Positions 17,225 through 25,686 of a DNA stretch of 64,000 nt are shown one piece after another. This DNA is from Embleya sp045207785. Lineage in GTDB: Bacteria; Actinomycetota; Actinomycetes; Streptomycetales; Streptomycetaceae. The position numbers and the translations under genes were made by a program. The first letter of the stretch is position 1, and every line of letters begins with the position of its first letter. The DNA is taken from positions 124,001 to 188,000 of the forward strand of contig NZ_CP108776.1 in assembly GCF_045207785.1 (NCBI RefSeq), written 5' to 3'. Below the pieces are notes generated by a model. That model made no database searches. It was not told the DNA's origin and saw only the letters and a program-made list of their open reading frames with translations.

Positions 17225-17396
17225 GCGCCGGTGTCGCGCCCGCGCCCGCGCCCCACGCCGGCTGCGGTGAAGTGTCCCGGCCCGCCGAACCGTCCCCGAC
17301 GCAGGTCTATTTGTCGGGGACGGTGGCGTTGTCGGCGAAGGCGGTGCCGGTCAGCTTGAACTCGCCGGGCCCTGGTCCGGTCGGCCCGAGTAGACG
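17225..17396 (-). pseudogene. Decayed PEBP (YbhB-like) domain tail of the sugar dehydrogenase
   Basis: Just where the sugar dehydrogenase frame ends, the minus strand continues one frame over with GEFKLTGTAFADNATVPDK, an amber codon where a Tyr would be expected, then TCVGDGSAGRDTSPQPAWGA. This is the start of a phosphatidylethanolamine-binding (Raf-kinase-inhibitor-like) domain, whose family pattern is F-x-L-x-S/T-x-A-F-x-D, I/V-P-x-K-Y-T-C, then S-P-x-L-x-W. A frameshift near 17385, a nonsense change at the Tyr codon and loss of the rest show that a C-terminal PEBP domain was once fused to the enzyme. Confidence 0.6.
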
Positions 17397-19441
17397 ACGT
17401 CGATCAGCAGGATCCGGTCGTTGCCCGCCGTGCCGTCCTTGTCCGTGGACGTGGTGAGCCAGATGTCCCCGTCGGGGTCGACCTCCACGGTGCGCAGCCG
17501 GTCGTACGTCCCCTCGAAGAACGACTTCTGCTCGACCAGGTTGGAGCTGGAGTCGATGCGCAGCCGGTAGACTCGCTGACCCCGAGTCGTGGCCACGAAC
17601 ACGTGGTCGTTGATGATGGTCAGGCCGCTCGGCGAGGCGGACGACACCGGCCAGGTCTTCTTCGGCGCGATGTATCCGGAGCAACTACCGTCGGTACCCT
17701 CACAGTTGGGCCAACCGTAGTTGCCGCCTTTCTGGATCAGGTTGACCTCGTCCATGATGTTGTCGCCGAACTCTGCCTGCCAGAGGCGTCCCTTGGAATC
17801 GAAGTCCAGGCCCTGCGGGTTGCGGTGCCCGATGGACCAGACGGCATTGCCGAACGGGTTGTCCGACGGGATCGAGCCGTCCGGATTGATGCGCAGGATC
17901 TTGCCGTTGAGGGAGTTCTTGTCCTGCGCCCGGGAGTCGTTCTGGGCATCGCCCATGCCGGCGTACAGCTTGCCGTCAGGCCCGAAGCGAAGCCGCCCGC
18001 CGTTGTGGTAGCGGCTCTTGGCCATGCCATCGAGCAGCACCTTGTAGCCGCTGAGCGCGTTGTTCTCCAGCTTCATCCGGGCGATGCGGTTGCCGTCGGA
18101 CGAGGTGTGCAGGAAGTACACGTAGTGGTCGGTGGCGAAGTTCGGGGAAACCTCCACGCCCATGAGGCCGCCCTCGCCGCCGGTGGTCTGGGAGTTGGGC
18201 ACCTTGCCGAGCTGTGTCTTCTGGCCGGACTTGGTCAACCGGTAGACGTTGAAGGTGTTCCGCTCGGTGTAGATCCCGGAGCCGTCCGGTAGGAACGCCA
18301 CGCCCCAGGCGACGTCCACACCGCCGGCCAGGGTTTTCACGGTGCCCGGATCGGGGGTGCCGCCCGGCAGGGAACCGGCGGTGGTGACGCTGATCTCCGG
18401 GCCGAACGCCGACCGGTTGCCCTTGGCGTCGAAGGCCCGCACCTTGAACCTGTACGTCGTGTCGGCCTTCAAGCCCGCGACGGTCGTGGTCGCGGTTCCC
18501 GTGGTACCCGCGGCGGCGCCGTCACGGTAAATGTCATACCCCGTGACCTTCACGTTGTCGGTGGACGGCGTCCATGCCAGGTCGACGCTGGTCGCGGTCT
18601 TGCCGGTGGCGTGCAGCCCCTGCGGGGCGCTCGGCGCCTCGCCGTCGGGCGGCGCGGGCAGCGTGGCGATGGTGACCGCGTTGCTGGCGTCGGAGACGTT
18701 CGGGGCTGCGTCGCGCGCGAATACGGTCCAGTCGTAGCTGGTCTCGGGCGTCAGGCCGGTCACCGTGGTGGCCAGCGTGGAGCCGTCGACCTGCTTCATG
18801 AGCTGGCCGTGCTGGTAGACGTCGTACCCGGTGACCTTCACGTTGTCACTGGCCGCGTCCCAGGTGAGGGACACGGAGGTGGTGGTCGGCTCCTTGTCCT
18901 TGCGCAGGTTCTTCGGGGCCGTCGGCTTCTCGGTGTCGGTCGGGCTCTGCGGGGTGACGGTCAGGCTGTCGAGGTTGGGGCCGTCCACACCCGAGGTGGT
19001 GGCGCGGATCTTGTTGGTGCCCGCGGCCAGTGCCGTCGTGACGGAGGCCGTCTTCCAGGTCGTCCAGGCGCCGGTGCCGGGGAAGGAGAGGTCGTCGGCG
19101 GCCTGGGTGCCGTTGACCGTGATGTCCAACGGCCGGTCGGCGGAGGTGCCGTTGGCGTAACGGAAGTCGAGCTTCGTGGCTCCCGGCTGCCCCGCCTGGA
19201 CGGTGAACTCGACGTACGCGTCGGAGACCACGTCGAAGTTCACGAAGCCGGTGCCGGTGTGGCCGGCGTGGTTGGACTCCACCTTGCCCTTGACGATATG
19301 GGCGGCCTCGGCCTCGTACGTGGCGGCGCGAGGGAGGGAAACGGAGTGGGCAGCGGGCAGGCCCACACAGAGCGAGGCGGTGGTGGCCGCTGCTACCAAG
19401 GCGCCGAACGCCCTGGACGGCCGGGGTTTGATGCATCTCAC
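17351..19441 (-). CDS. Secreted PQQ-dependent sugar dehydrogenase with CBM and two FN3 domains
   Basis: The 696-residue protein has a signal peptide (RAFGALVAAATTASLCVGLP, cleaved near AHSVS). A CBM6/35-like sugar-binding module follows (about 45-165: YEAEAAHIVKGKVESNHAGH, GFVNFDV). Two fibronectin III domains come next (about 175-350, each with DNVKVTGYDVY/IY and ending in Thr-rich strands), then a soluble glucose/sorbosone dehydrogenase beta-propeller (about 365-690: VAWGVAFLPDGSGIYTER, GGEGGLMGVEVSPNF, YHNGGRLRFGPDGKLYAGMG, GHRNPQGLDFDSKGRLWQAE). The family oxidises sugars with PQQ outside the cell; polysaccharide binding is suggested by the CBM. The start is GTG 19441, preceded by GGAGG. 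The last residues (SGRPDQGPASSS) are out-of-frame noise caused by the indel that removed the PEBP tail. A 15-base palindrome at 19589-19603 may be its operator. Confidence 0.85.
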   Translation of the reverse strand: MRCIKPRPSRAFGALVAAATTASLCVGLPAAHSVSLPRAATYEAEAAHIVKGKVESNHAGHTGTGFVNFDVVSDAYVEFTVQAGQPGATKLDFRYANGTSADRPLDITVNGTQAADDLSFPGTGAWTTWKTASVTTALAAGTNKIRATTSGVDGPNLDSLTVTPQSPTDTEKPTAPKNLRKDKEPTTTSVSLTWDAASDNVKVTGYDVYQHGQLMKQVDGSTLATTVTGLTPETSYDWTVFARDAAPNVSDASNAVTIATLPAPPDGEAPSAPQGLHATGKTATSVDLAWTPSTDNVKVTGYDIYRDGAAAGTTGTATTTVAGLKADTTYRFKVRAFDAKGNRSAFGPEISVTTAGSLPGGTPDPGTVKTLAGGVDVAWGVAFLPDGSGIYTERNTFNVYRLTKSGQKTQLGKVPNSQTTGGEGGLMGVEVSPNFATDHYVYFLHTSSDGNRIARMKLENNALSGYKVLLDGMAKSRYHNGGRLRFGPDGKLYAGMGDAQNDSRAQDKNSLNGKILRINPDGSIPSDNPFGNAVWSIGHRNPQGLDFDSKGRLWQAEFGDNIMDEVNLIQKGGNYGWPNCEGTDGSCSGYIAPKKTWPVSSASPSGLTIINDHVFVATTRGQRVYRLRIDSSSNLVEQKSFFEGTYDRLRTVEVDPDGDIWLTTSTDKDGTAGNDRILLIDVVYSGRPDQGPASSS

Positions 19442-19588
19442 GGTGTCCTCCAGCGAAGAGGGGCTGAGCGCAGGGCGACTCAGCAGCTCGTGGTGCCGCC
19501 CGGGCGGATCCGCTGCGAAGGTCACACGGCAAGCGACTTCCGGCAACGGGCGATCACGCGGGGGAAGTTGGCGCTGGACCTCGATAGT

Positions 19589-19603
19589 TAGGAAACTTTC
19601 CTA
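19589..19603. promoter_or_regulatory. Operator-like palindrome TAGGAAA-C-TTTCCTA
   Basis: A perfect 7-1-7 palindrome lies 148 bases upstream of the sugar dehydrogenase start, in the region expected for its promoter. Similar TTAGGAAA/TTTCCTAA palindromes are known (from memory) upstream of actinomycete chitosanase and other secreted carbohydrate-enzyme genes, where ROK-family repressors such as CsnR bind. Control of the dehydrogenase by such a repressor is inferred; no ROK gene is in the window. Confidence 0.6.
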
Positions 19604-19986
19604 TCCGGTGATGGGCACGCTAGGGCTCGGTTGTGTACCTGTCAACGGGTCACGCGCCACTCGATGTGCGGGCCCACTCCCGACCGCGCCTCGGTCATGC
19701 CGCTGAATCGCCGCAGAGGCATTGAAGCGAGTACCGAGCCGCTCTGCACTCACCCGGCCTCGGTCGTGACGGTCGTTCAGATAACCGAATGCATCGCCGG
19801 GAGCCGGCGGGTGAAGCTGCCGATCGAGCGGATCGCGCAAAGCATTCCCACCAACCACTCCCGGTACTTCGCGCCCGTGCTCGACCCCACCCTGACGACC
19901 GGTGTCGAGACACTGGTGGCCGCCGCCCTCACCTGGCTCGCCCGTTAGCGCGCAGCCGCGCCGGGCCACGGTCGCCCACCCACGAC

Positions 19987-20020
19987 GCCGCCCCTGTCCG
20001 GGCGTTCGGACAGGGGCGGC
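19987..20020 (-). terminator. Terminator hairpin of the beta-propeller gene
   Basis: GCCGCCCCTGTCCG (19987-20000) and CGGACAGGGGCGGC (20007-20020) form a perfect 14-base stem with a GGCGTT loop, 16 bases beyond the stop of the minus-strand gene at 20036. Confidence 0.8.
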
Positions 20021-20035
20021 GCGCCGGGTGTGTGG

Positions 20036-22060
20036 TCACACCGCCAGTCGGTGCACGCTCCCGTACGTCGTCCCCGCGAACAGCCACCGGCCGTCGGCCG
20101 ACACGGTCAGCGACGACACCGACGGCTCCGGCAGGTTCCTGGTGATCGAGCCCCAGGTCCGGCCGCCGTCGGTGCTGCGCAGCACCCCGAGCGCCGGGGT
20201 GAGGTAGTAGTGCGAGCCCGCGAACACCGTCGAGCCGTCCGGAGTGAACGCCAGCGAACTCAGGGAGCCGGTCAGGTCGGCGGCCACCTTCGTCAGGTGC
20301 TTGCCGTCGTCGGTGGTCACGTAGAGCGCGTCCTTGGCGGCGATGACCGCGTGGCCCGGGGTGCGCGGGTTCAGCGCGATCGCGCTCACCCAGCCGTCGA
20401 GGACCTTGTTCAGGGTGACGCCGCCGTCGGTGGTGCGGAACAGCCCGTCCGGGCCGCCGAGCCAGGCGCTGTCGGGATTGGCCCGGTCGACGGCGACGCT
20501 GGTGAAGCCCTTCAGGTCGTCGTGCCAGTTCTGGACGAGGGACTCGCCGCCGTCGTTGCTGGTGTACACGGCCGACGGCGAGTGGGTGGCGATGTACAGC
20601 CGCTTCGGGTCGGCGGGGCTGACCGTGATGCCGAGTGCCTTGCCCGGCACGGCGGTCTGGACGATGGTCCACCGCAGGCCCGCGTCGGTCGACTTCTCCA
20701 GGTAGAAGCAGGGTTGATCGGAGGTGCAGGTGTTGCGTACCCGGTACACCGTCGAAGGGTTCGACGGATCGGTGGCCAGGCCGTCGATCCGGTTGCCGAA
20801 GGTGTGCGGCGCGGTGCCGGAGAAACCCCATTCCTGGTACCCGAGCGGCAGCTCGCTCTTCAGGGGCGCGGACGACTGGTAGCTGCCGGTCATGGTGCCC
20901 GCGACGATCGCCGGGCCCGACGTGCCCCGGGTGACGGTCAGCGACAACACTTCGGAGCCGGGCACCCCGATCCGGCGGAAGGACTGGTGGTCGTCGGTGG
21001 TGTAGATGCCCGCGCCGGCCGAGATCACGTCCGTGCCGGGCCGTCCGGGGAAGGTGCCGGTGGCCTCGTACAGGTCGATGCGGTCCAGGCCCGCCTCGGG
21101 GTGCCAGGTGCGGCCGTTGTCGCGGCTGCCCCATTGCTGCATCTCGCCGGTGGCTTGGTTGACCTGGATGTGCAGCCGGCCCGAACCGTCCACGATCGCG
21201 GCCAGGACGACCACGTCGGTGCCCCACGGCCCGCGCAGCGCCCGCCAGTGCGCGCCCCGGTCGGTGGAGACGTGCGCGACCTGCAGGTCACTCTTGGCGA
21301 CCAGGGTGCCACCGGTGCCGGTGAACTGATCGACATGCGCGCCGGTCGAGCCGGGGCGGCGCAGCTTCACCGGGGTCTGCGCGCCCTGGCGGAGCACCCA
21401 GACATCAGCGCCGGAAGTGAAGTACAGGTCGAAGCCGGTGAACTTCGGGTTCCGGGCGTCGGCGGGGGAACCGGGCAGCAGCCGCCACGTGTTGCCGTGA
21501 TCGGTGGTGATGTGCACACCGTCGGAGGCCATGGCGTACAGCCGCGCGCCGATCGGGTCGAATACGACGCCGCTGACCTTGCCCGGGGTGTCCAACACTT
21601 GGGTGAACGTTTTGCCGGCGTCGGTGCTGCGCAGCACGTACCCGTGCCAGTTGTCCTTCTCCACGCCGCCGGCGAACACCACGTCGGGTCGGAGCGGGCT
21701 GGCCGCGATGCCGCCGGCGTCCGTGGCGTTCACGGGTAGTTCGTTGCTCTGCTGCCAGGTGGTGCCCCGGTCGTCGGATCGGAAGACGACGTTGCCGATC
21801 GGGGTCTGCACGTAGGCGCGTTCGGGCCGGGCGGGGGTGAAGGCCAGTTTGCCGCCGCTGCCGTTCGGGCCGACCTGCCGCCATTCGTTGCCCCGGGTGG
21901 CCAGGGTCGTCGGCGAGTCGTCGGGAGCCACTGGTTGCGCTTCGGCGGGCGCCGCGCCGAACGCGCCGAACACGGTGCCGAAGGCCACCGCGGCGATCAG
22001 GAGTAGTCGGCGCCGGGACAGCTTCGCTGAACCCGACCGTGAATGCTGTGCGTTGAACAT
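20036..22060 (-). CDS. Secreted beta-propeller (VPS10/BNR-like) protein with Tat signal
   Basis: The 674-residue product begins with a twin-arginine-type signal (KLSRRRLLLIAAVAFGTVFG, cleavage near APAEAQP). It then consists of many BNR/Asp-box blades: FRSDDRGTTWQQ, LRSTDAGKTFTQ, ITTDHGNTWRL, VSTDRGAHWRA, SRDNGRTWHP, YTSNDGGESL, FRTTDGGVTL and LRSTDGGRTWGS. This is the sortilin/VPS10-like or xyloglucanase-like propeller seen in extracellular actinobacterial proteins. A Cys pair (RNTCTSDQPCFY) may form a disulfide. No catalytic pair is evident, so a binding or structural role is as likely as hydrolysis. ATG 22060 is preceded by GGGAGA; the upstream 39 codons lack such a site. It is divergent from the regulator at 22176, a plausible control pair, and has a strong terminator hairpin at 19987-20020. 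Confidence 0.8.
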   Translation of the reverse strand: MFNAQHSRSGSAKLSRRRLLLIAAVAFGTVFGAFGAAPAEAQPVAPDDSPTTLATRGNEWRQVGPNGSGGKLAFTPARPERAYVQTPIGNVVFRSDDRGTTWQQSNELPVNATDAGGIAASPLRPDVVFAGGVEKDNWHGYVLRSTDAGKTFTQVLDTPGKVSGVVFDPIGARLYAMASDGVHITTDHGNTWRLLPGSPADARNPKFTGFDLYFTSGADVWVLRQGAQTPVKLRRPGSTGAHVDQFTGTGGTLVAKSDLQVAHVSTDRGAHWRALRGPWGTDVVVLAAIVDGSGRLHIQVNQATGEMQQWGSRDNGRTWHPEAGLDRIDLYEATGTFPGRPGTDVISAGAGIYTTDDHQSFRRIGVPGSEVLSLTVTRGTSGPAIVAGTMTGSYQSSAPLKSELPLGYQEWGFSGTAPHTFGNRIDGLATDPSNPSTVYRVRNTCTSDQPCFYLEKSTDAGLRWTIVQTAVPGKALGITVSPADPKRLYIATHSPSAVYTSNDGGESLVQNWHDDLKGFTSVAVDRANPDSAWLGGPDGLFRTTDGGVTLNKVLDGWVSAIALNPRTPGHAVIAAKDALYVTTDDGKHLTKVAADLTGSLSSLAFTPDGSTVFAGSHYYLTPALGVLRSTDGGRTWGSITRNLPEPSVSSLTVSADGRWLFAGTTYGSVHRLAV

Positions 22061-22175
22061 GCCGTCTCCCATGGGGCCGGTGGTGTGCTCTTTGTAGTCG
22101 CGGCTCACGACGGTCGGCCAGGTGTGGCCGGTGTCCGGTTGCGGCCGGCGCCGGAATCGGCCATGCTCGCTCGCC

Positions 22176-23147
22176 ATGGAAAATGACGAGCTCGTGTTCG
22201 GCGCGGTCGGGGTCGCGCCCTTCGACGAGCGGGTCTACCGCACCGTTCTGGCCGGACCGCCGGTCACCGTGCGCGACTTGGCGGAGCGCACCGGCTGGGG
22301 TACCGAGAGGCTGCATTCGGCCCTTGCCCGGCTGCGCGGCCACGGTCTGGTCAGCCGACTCTCGGGCCGCCCCACCCGCTGGGCGGCCGTCAGCCCCACC
22401 GCCGCCCTCGCCGCCCTGGTCCGCAACGCCCACGCCGACCTCGGCAGGGTCACCGAGACGGCCGCCGAACTCGAGGCCGTCTACCGCGCGCTCGGCGAGG
22501 CCGCCCGCCCCGGCGAGGGCGTCGAATTGCTGACCAGCGCCGACGAGCTCGGCCGGTGGTTCGCCCGGCTCCAGCAGGAGGCCACCGAGGAGATCATGAG
22601 CCTGGACCGGCCGCCGTACGTCCTCGCCCACGGCAACCCGCTCCAACACAACCTCCTGGGCCGTGGGGTCCGGTACCGCACGATCTACGCCCCCGAGTCG
22701 TTCCAGATACCCGGCAACCTCGACGACGTGACCGGCCTGTCGCAGGCCGGCGAAGAGGCCCGGGTGCTCGCCGGCATCCCGCTGAAGATGTCCGTCGCCG
22801 ATCGCCGGATCGCCCTGCTGCCCCTGCACCTCGACTCACCCATCACGCGCAGCGTCGTCATCCGGGGCACCACCCTCGTCGACGCCCTGGTCACCCTGTT
22901 CGAACGGCTCTGGACACAGGCCGTCCCACTCACCGCCGCCGGCCCCGAGGAGTGCGACCCACTCGACGCGGAGGACCGGCGGATCCTGAACCTGCTGCTG
23001 TCCGGACTCAAGGACGAGACGATCGCCCGGCAGTTGGGCACCAGCACCCGGAGCCTGCGGCGGCGAATGCGGGTGCTCCTGGACGAGTTGGGTGCGGAGA
23101 ACCGGTTCCAGGCCGGGGTCCAGGCGGTGCGGCGCGGCTGGGTGTAG
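22176..23147 (+). CDS. TrmB/LuxR-type transcriptional regulator
   Basis: The 323-residue protein has an N-terminal winged helix of TrmB type (about 15-70: RVYRTVLAGPPVTVRDLAER, WGTERLHSALARLRGHGLVS), a middle region related to phospholipase-D-like TrmB effector domains (about 120-235), and a C-terminal LuxR-type HTH (about 255-320: LDAEDRRILNLLLSGLKDET, IARQLGTSTRSLRRRMRVLL). Such dual-HTH regulators are common in Streptomyces and often sit by specialised gene sets. ATG 22176 is used; the 18-codon extension has no ribosome-binding site. It is transcribed divergently from the secreted propeller gene 115 bases away, so it may control that gene. The ligand is unknown. Confidence 0.83.
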   Translation: MENDELVFGAVGVAPFDERVYRTVLAGPPVTVRDLAERTGWGTERLHSALARLRGHGLVSRLSGRPTRWAAVSPTAALAALVRNAHADLGRVTETAAELEAVYRALGEAARPGEGVELLTSADELGRWFARLQQEATEEIMSLDRPPYVLAHGNPLQHNLLGRGVRYRTIYAPESFQIPGNLDDVTGLSQAGEEARVLAGIPLKMSVADRRIALLPLHLDSPITRSVVIRGTTLVDALVTLFERLWTQAVPLTAAGPEECDPLDAEDRRILNLLLSGLKDETIARQLGTSTRSLRRRMRVLLDELGAENRFQAGVQAVRRGWV

Positions 23148-23447
23148 GGATGGGTCACGGGCCAGGAGCGGAGGAGCACGGCGACGCGGTGGGCGCTGCG
23201 GTCTTCGCGGCGCAGTTCGTCCACGAGTCGGGTGATTCCTTCGGGCCCCGGTTCGACCGGTCTGCCGGAGGCCTGGAGGTAGGCGACGGTGACCGCGACG
23301 GCGACCGGAGTCACCGAGGCGGTTCCATACGGCTATTTCGCCGGTGCGGCGAGACGCGGTGTGGGGCGTCGCGGACCTGCGCAGGATCGAAGACACGCGC
23401 TAGCGTGCGGGGGCAGGCGAAGAACCGCAGACAAGGTGGGTACGTCG
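23148..23447. other. Intergenic gap with a possible antisense fragment
   Basis: On the minus strand 23150-23314 could encode TPVAVAVTVAYLQASGRPVE and GPEGITRLVDELRREDRSAH, which is coding-like but runs into the 3' end of the regulator without a stop. It may be a small gene fragment. A plus-strand ribosome-binding region (AAGGTGGG) precedes ATG 23448. Confidence 0.35.
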
Positions 23448-24311
23448 ATGGTGGAATCGAGCAGGGCGTGGCAGTTACCTCAGGAGGATTCGGTCGGGAA
23501 CCATGTGCCGCCGGGCATCGACGTGACCCGCCCACATCCGGCGCGCATGTACAACTACTACCTCGACGGCAAGGACAATTTCGCCGCCGACCGCGACGCG
23601 GCCGAGCAGGTCATCGCCGCGGCCCCCAGTGCGCGGCCGTCGGCTCGTGGTAACCGGGTCTTCCTCCGGCGCGCGGTACGGCATCTCGCGCGGCACGGCA
23701 TACGCCAGTTCCTCGACATCGGCACCGGTATCCCCACCGCGGGCAACACCCACGAAGTCGCACAGGACGTGGCCCCCGACGCACGGGTGGTGTACGTGGA
23801 CAACGATCCGATCGTGCTCACCCACGCGCGGGCGCTGATGCGCAGTTCACCGCAGGGTCGTACCGCGTACGTCCAGGCGGACGTGCGCCGGCCGCAGTCG
23901 GTCCTGGCCGATCCCCAGGTGCGCGAGGTCATCGACTTCGATCGGCCGACCGCCGTATTGCTGGTCGCGTTGCTGCACTTCGTGCGCGACGAGGAGGATC
24001 CGCGCGCGCTCGTGGCCGAATTGCGTGACGCCTTGGCCCCCGGCAGCTATTTGGTCCTTTCGCACACCAGCGCCGACTTCGACGGGGAGCGGGCTCACAA
24101 CGGAGCGCGGGTCTACAACCGTGCGACGGCGCCGGCGGTGCTGCGCCCACGGCAGGAAATCCTGTCGTTGTTCGACGGATTCCGTCTGGTGCCGCCCGGG
24201 TTGGTACCGCTTCCCCGGTGGGACCCGGACGACGATCCCGACGACGGTTCGTACGGGACGTTCGACGAGAGCCTGGTGTGGCTGTACGGCGCTGTCGGCC
24301 GCAAGGATTGA
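23448..24311 (+). CDS. SAM-dependent methyltransferase, DUF574 (PF04672) family
   Basis: The 287-residue protein matches the actinobacterial S-adenosylmethionine methyltransferase family PF04672: GIDVTRPHPARMYNYYLDGK, DNFAADRDAAEQVI, the nucleotide-binding loop FLDIGTGIPTAGNTHEVAQ, VVYVDNDPIVLTHARAL, and FDRPTAVLLVALLHFVRDEE. Structures and functions in this family are poorly defined; some members methylate natural products. It is cytoplasmic. The start ATG 23448 (MVESSRAW) follows AAGGTGGG; the longer upstream frame lacks support. The gene stands alone in front of the XRE regulator at 24413, separated by 100 bases with an inverted repeat, so co-transcription is uncertain. Confidence 0.88.
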   Translation: MVESSRAWQLPQEDSVGNHVPPGIDVTRPHPARMYNYYLDGKDNFAADRDAAEQVIAAAPSARPSARGNRVFLRRAVRHLARHGIRQFLDIGTGIPTAGNTHEVAQDVAPDARVVYVDNDPIVLTHARALMRSSPQGRTAYVQADVRRPQSVLADPQVREVIDFDRPTAVLLVALLHFVRDEEDPRALVAELRDALAPGSYLVLSHTSADFDGERAHNGARVYNRATAPAVLRPRQEILSLFDGFRLVPPGLVPLPRWDPDDDPDDGSYGTFDESLVWLYGAVGRKD

Positions 24312-24339
24312 CTCGTCGGGCCCGCGTCGCCGACACCGT

Positions 24340-24356
24340 GGAAGCGGAGCGCTTCC
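24340..24356. repeat. 7-3-7 inverted repeat (operator or weak terminator)
   Basis: GGAAGCG-GAG-CGCTTCC lies 28 bases after the methyltransferase stop and 57 bases before the XRE regulator start. It could be a short terminator or the regulator's own operator. Confidence 0.5.
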
Positions 24357-24412
24357 CCTAGGATCGGCGGTCCCAGGATGCGCTTTCACGACACCGATAT
24401 CCTGAGCAGGAC

Positions 24413-25279
24413 ATGACACTGAACCGTCCCGAACTCGCCGATTTCCTGCGCCGGTCCAGGGAGCGGCTGACGCCGCGCGACGTCGGGCTCGTCGAAGGGC
24501 CGAGGCGGCGGACCCCGGGCCTGCGTCGCGAGGAGGTCGCGATGCTCGCCGGGATGTCGGCCGACTACTGCATGCGGCTCGAACAGGCCCGCGGCCCCCA
24601 GCCCTCGGTCCAGGTGCTCGCCGCGCTGACGGGCGCGCTGCGGCTGACCGAGGACGAGCGGGACCACCTGTACCTGCTCGCCGGGCACCGCCCGCCGGAG
24701 GGCGCGCGGGCCGGGGAGTATCTGCGGCCGGCCCTGCGGTACCTCCTCGACCGCCTGGACGGCGTGCCCGTGCAGGTGGTGAGCGATCTGGGCGACCTGC
24801 TGGCGCAGAACGACCTGGCGCTCGCGCTGTTCGGGTGCGTGTGCACGGTCGCCGAGGAGGACCGCAACATCGTGCTGAGCTGGTTCACCGACCCCGGCGT
24901 CCGCGGTCACTTCGCGGTCGAGGAACACGAGGAGCAGGCCCGGCAGTTGGTCGCCGACCTGCGGGCCGCAACGACCCGTCGCGGCGACGACGCGGCGTCC
25001 CGCTCGCTGGTGACGCGGCTCCGGGCCGCGAGCCCGGAATTCACGGCGCTGTGGGACCGGCACGAGGTCGCCGTGCGCAGGTCGCACCCGTACCGGCTCG
25101 TGCATCCCGACCTGGGCAGGATCGACCTGGACTGCGAGGTGCTGGCGACGCCCGCGGCGGACCAGCGCCTGCGGATCTTCACCCCTCCGCCCGGTGGCAC
25201 CACAGTGCTGGACGAGTTGCGCGTGTTCGGCCCGCAGCACCGGCACGACACCCACGCGGCGGGCGTGACCGCACCGTAG
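24413..25279 (+). CDS. MmyB-like XRE-family transcriptional regulator
   Basis: The 288-residue protein begins with a Cro/C1-type HTH (about 6-85: LADFLRRSRERLTPRDVGL, TPGLRREEVAMLAGMSADYC, MRLEQARGPQPSVQVLAALT). It continues with the MmyB-like PAS-fold ligand domain (about 105-280: VQVVSDLGDLLAQNDLALAL, FTDPGVRGHF, HPDLGRIDLDCEVL). Members of this group are single-component repressors, typically divergent from or adjacent to short-chain dehydrogenases or other redox genes and thought to sense fatty acyl ligands. Here no such target is adjacent, only the methyltransferase upstream and a decayed VOC fragment downstream on the other strand, so the target may have been lost. The ATG 24413 start gives the standard family N-terminus. 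Confidence 0.88.
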   Translation: MTLNRPELADFLRRSRERLTPRDVGLVEGPRRRTPGLRREEVAMLAGMSADYCMRLEQARGPQPSVQVLAALTGALRLTEDERDHLYLLAGHRPPEGARAGEYLRPALRYLLDRLDGVPVQVVSDLGDLLAQNDLALALFGCVCTVAEEDRNIVLSWFTDPGVRGHFAVEEHEEQARQLVADLRAATTRRGDDAASRSLVTRLRAASPEFTALWDRHEVAVRRSHPYRLVHPDLGRIDLDCEVLATPAADQRLRIFTPPPGGTTVLDELRVFGPQHRHDTHAAGVTAP

Positions 25280-25299
25280 GTCCCGGGAACGCTGTGCCG

Positions 25300-25392
25300 G
25301 TTGCGGGTCGCTCGCGGCGTTGCCGAGGACGCAGAACTCGTTGCTCTCGGGGTCGGCGAGGACGACCCACGGTGGTCGCCCTCACCGCACTC
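25300..25392 (-). pseudogene. C-terminal fragment of a VOC (glyoxalase-fold) protein
   Basis: The minus strand reads WVVLADPESNEFCVLGNAAS, the last strand of a vicinal-oxygen-chelate domain with its D-P-x-x-N-x-F/L-x-V/C signature and metal Glu. Nothing of the remaining 80-110 residues can be found upstream, so only the tail survives. Confidence 0.6.
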
Positions 25393-25686
25393 CCGAGCGT
25401 CACCGATCGCCGCTCGTTCTCCGGCTCCACTACCCCGACCGAAGCCCTGCCCCCAACGTCCTGGCCACGACCGTGCGCAAGGCCATGAAGCCCGCCGCGA
25501 CATGGACGTCCTCCGGCAAGCGATCGCATGGAGTCGACCGAGGGTCGTGCCGAGGTGCTCCGCCAGATGCGGCGACCATGCCGGCAGCCACCGTGACCAT
25601 CCGCCGGCGATCCGGCCTGCGGGCCCGCGGTGGAGGGCCTTGCCGCCGCCGCCCGTGGGAGGTTCGTTCGATTCGACGGTGCGTGC

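Noticed and set aside
20030..21739. 569-codon plus-strand frame opposite the secreted beta-propeller
   Set aside because: Mirror of the GC-biased minus-strand gene, rich in Val/Gly/Arg with no recognised motif or ribosome-binding site.
22685..23314. 209-codon minus-strand frame overlapping the TrmB/LuxR regulator
   Set aside because: Only the first 55 codons are coding-like and the rest is antisense to an intact regulator; kept as a note in the gap entry.
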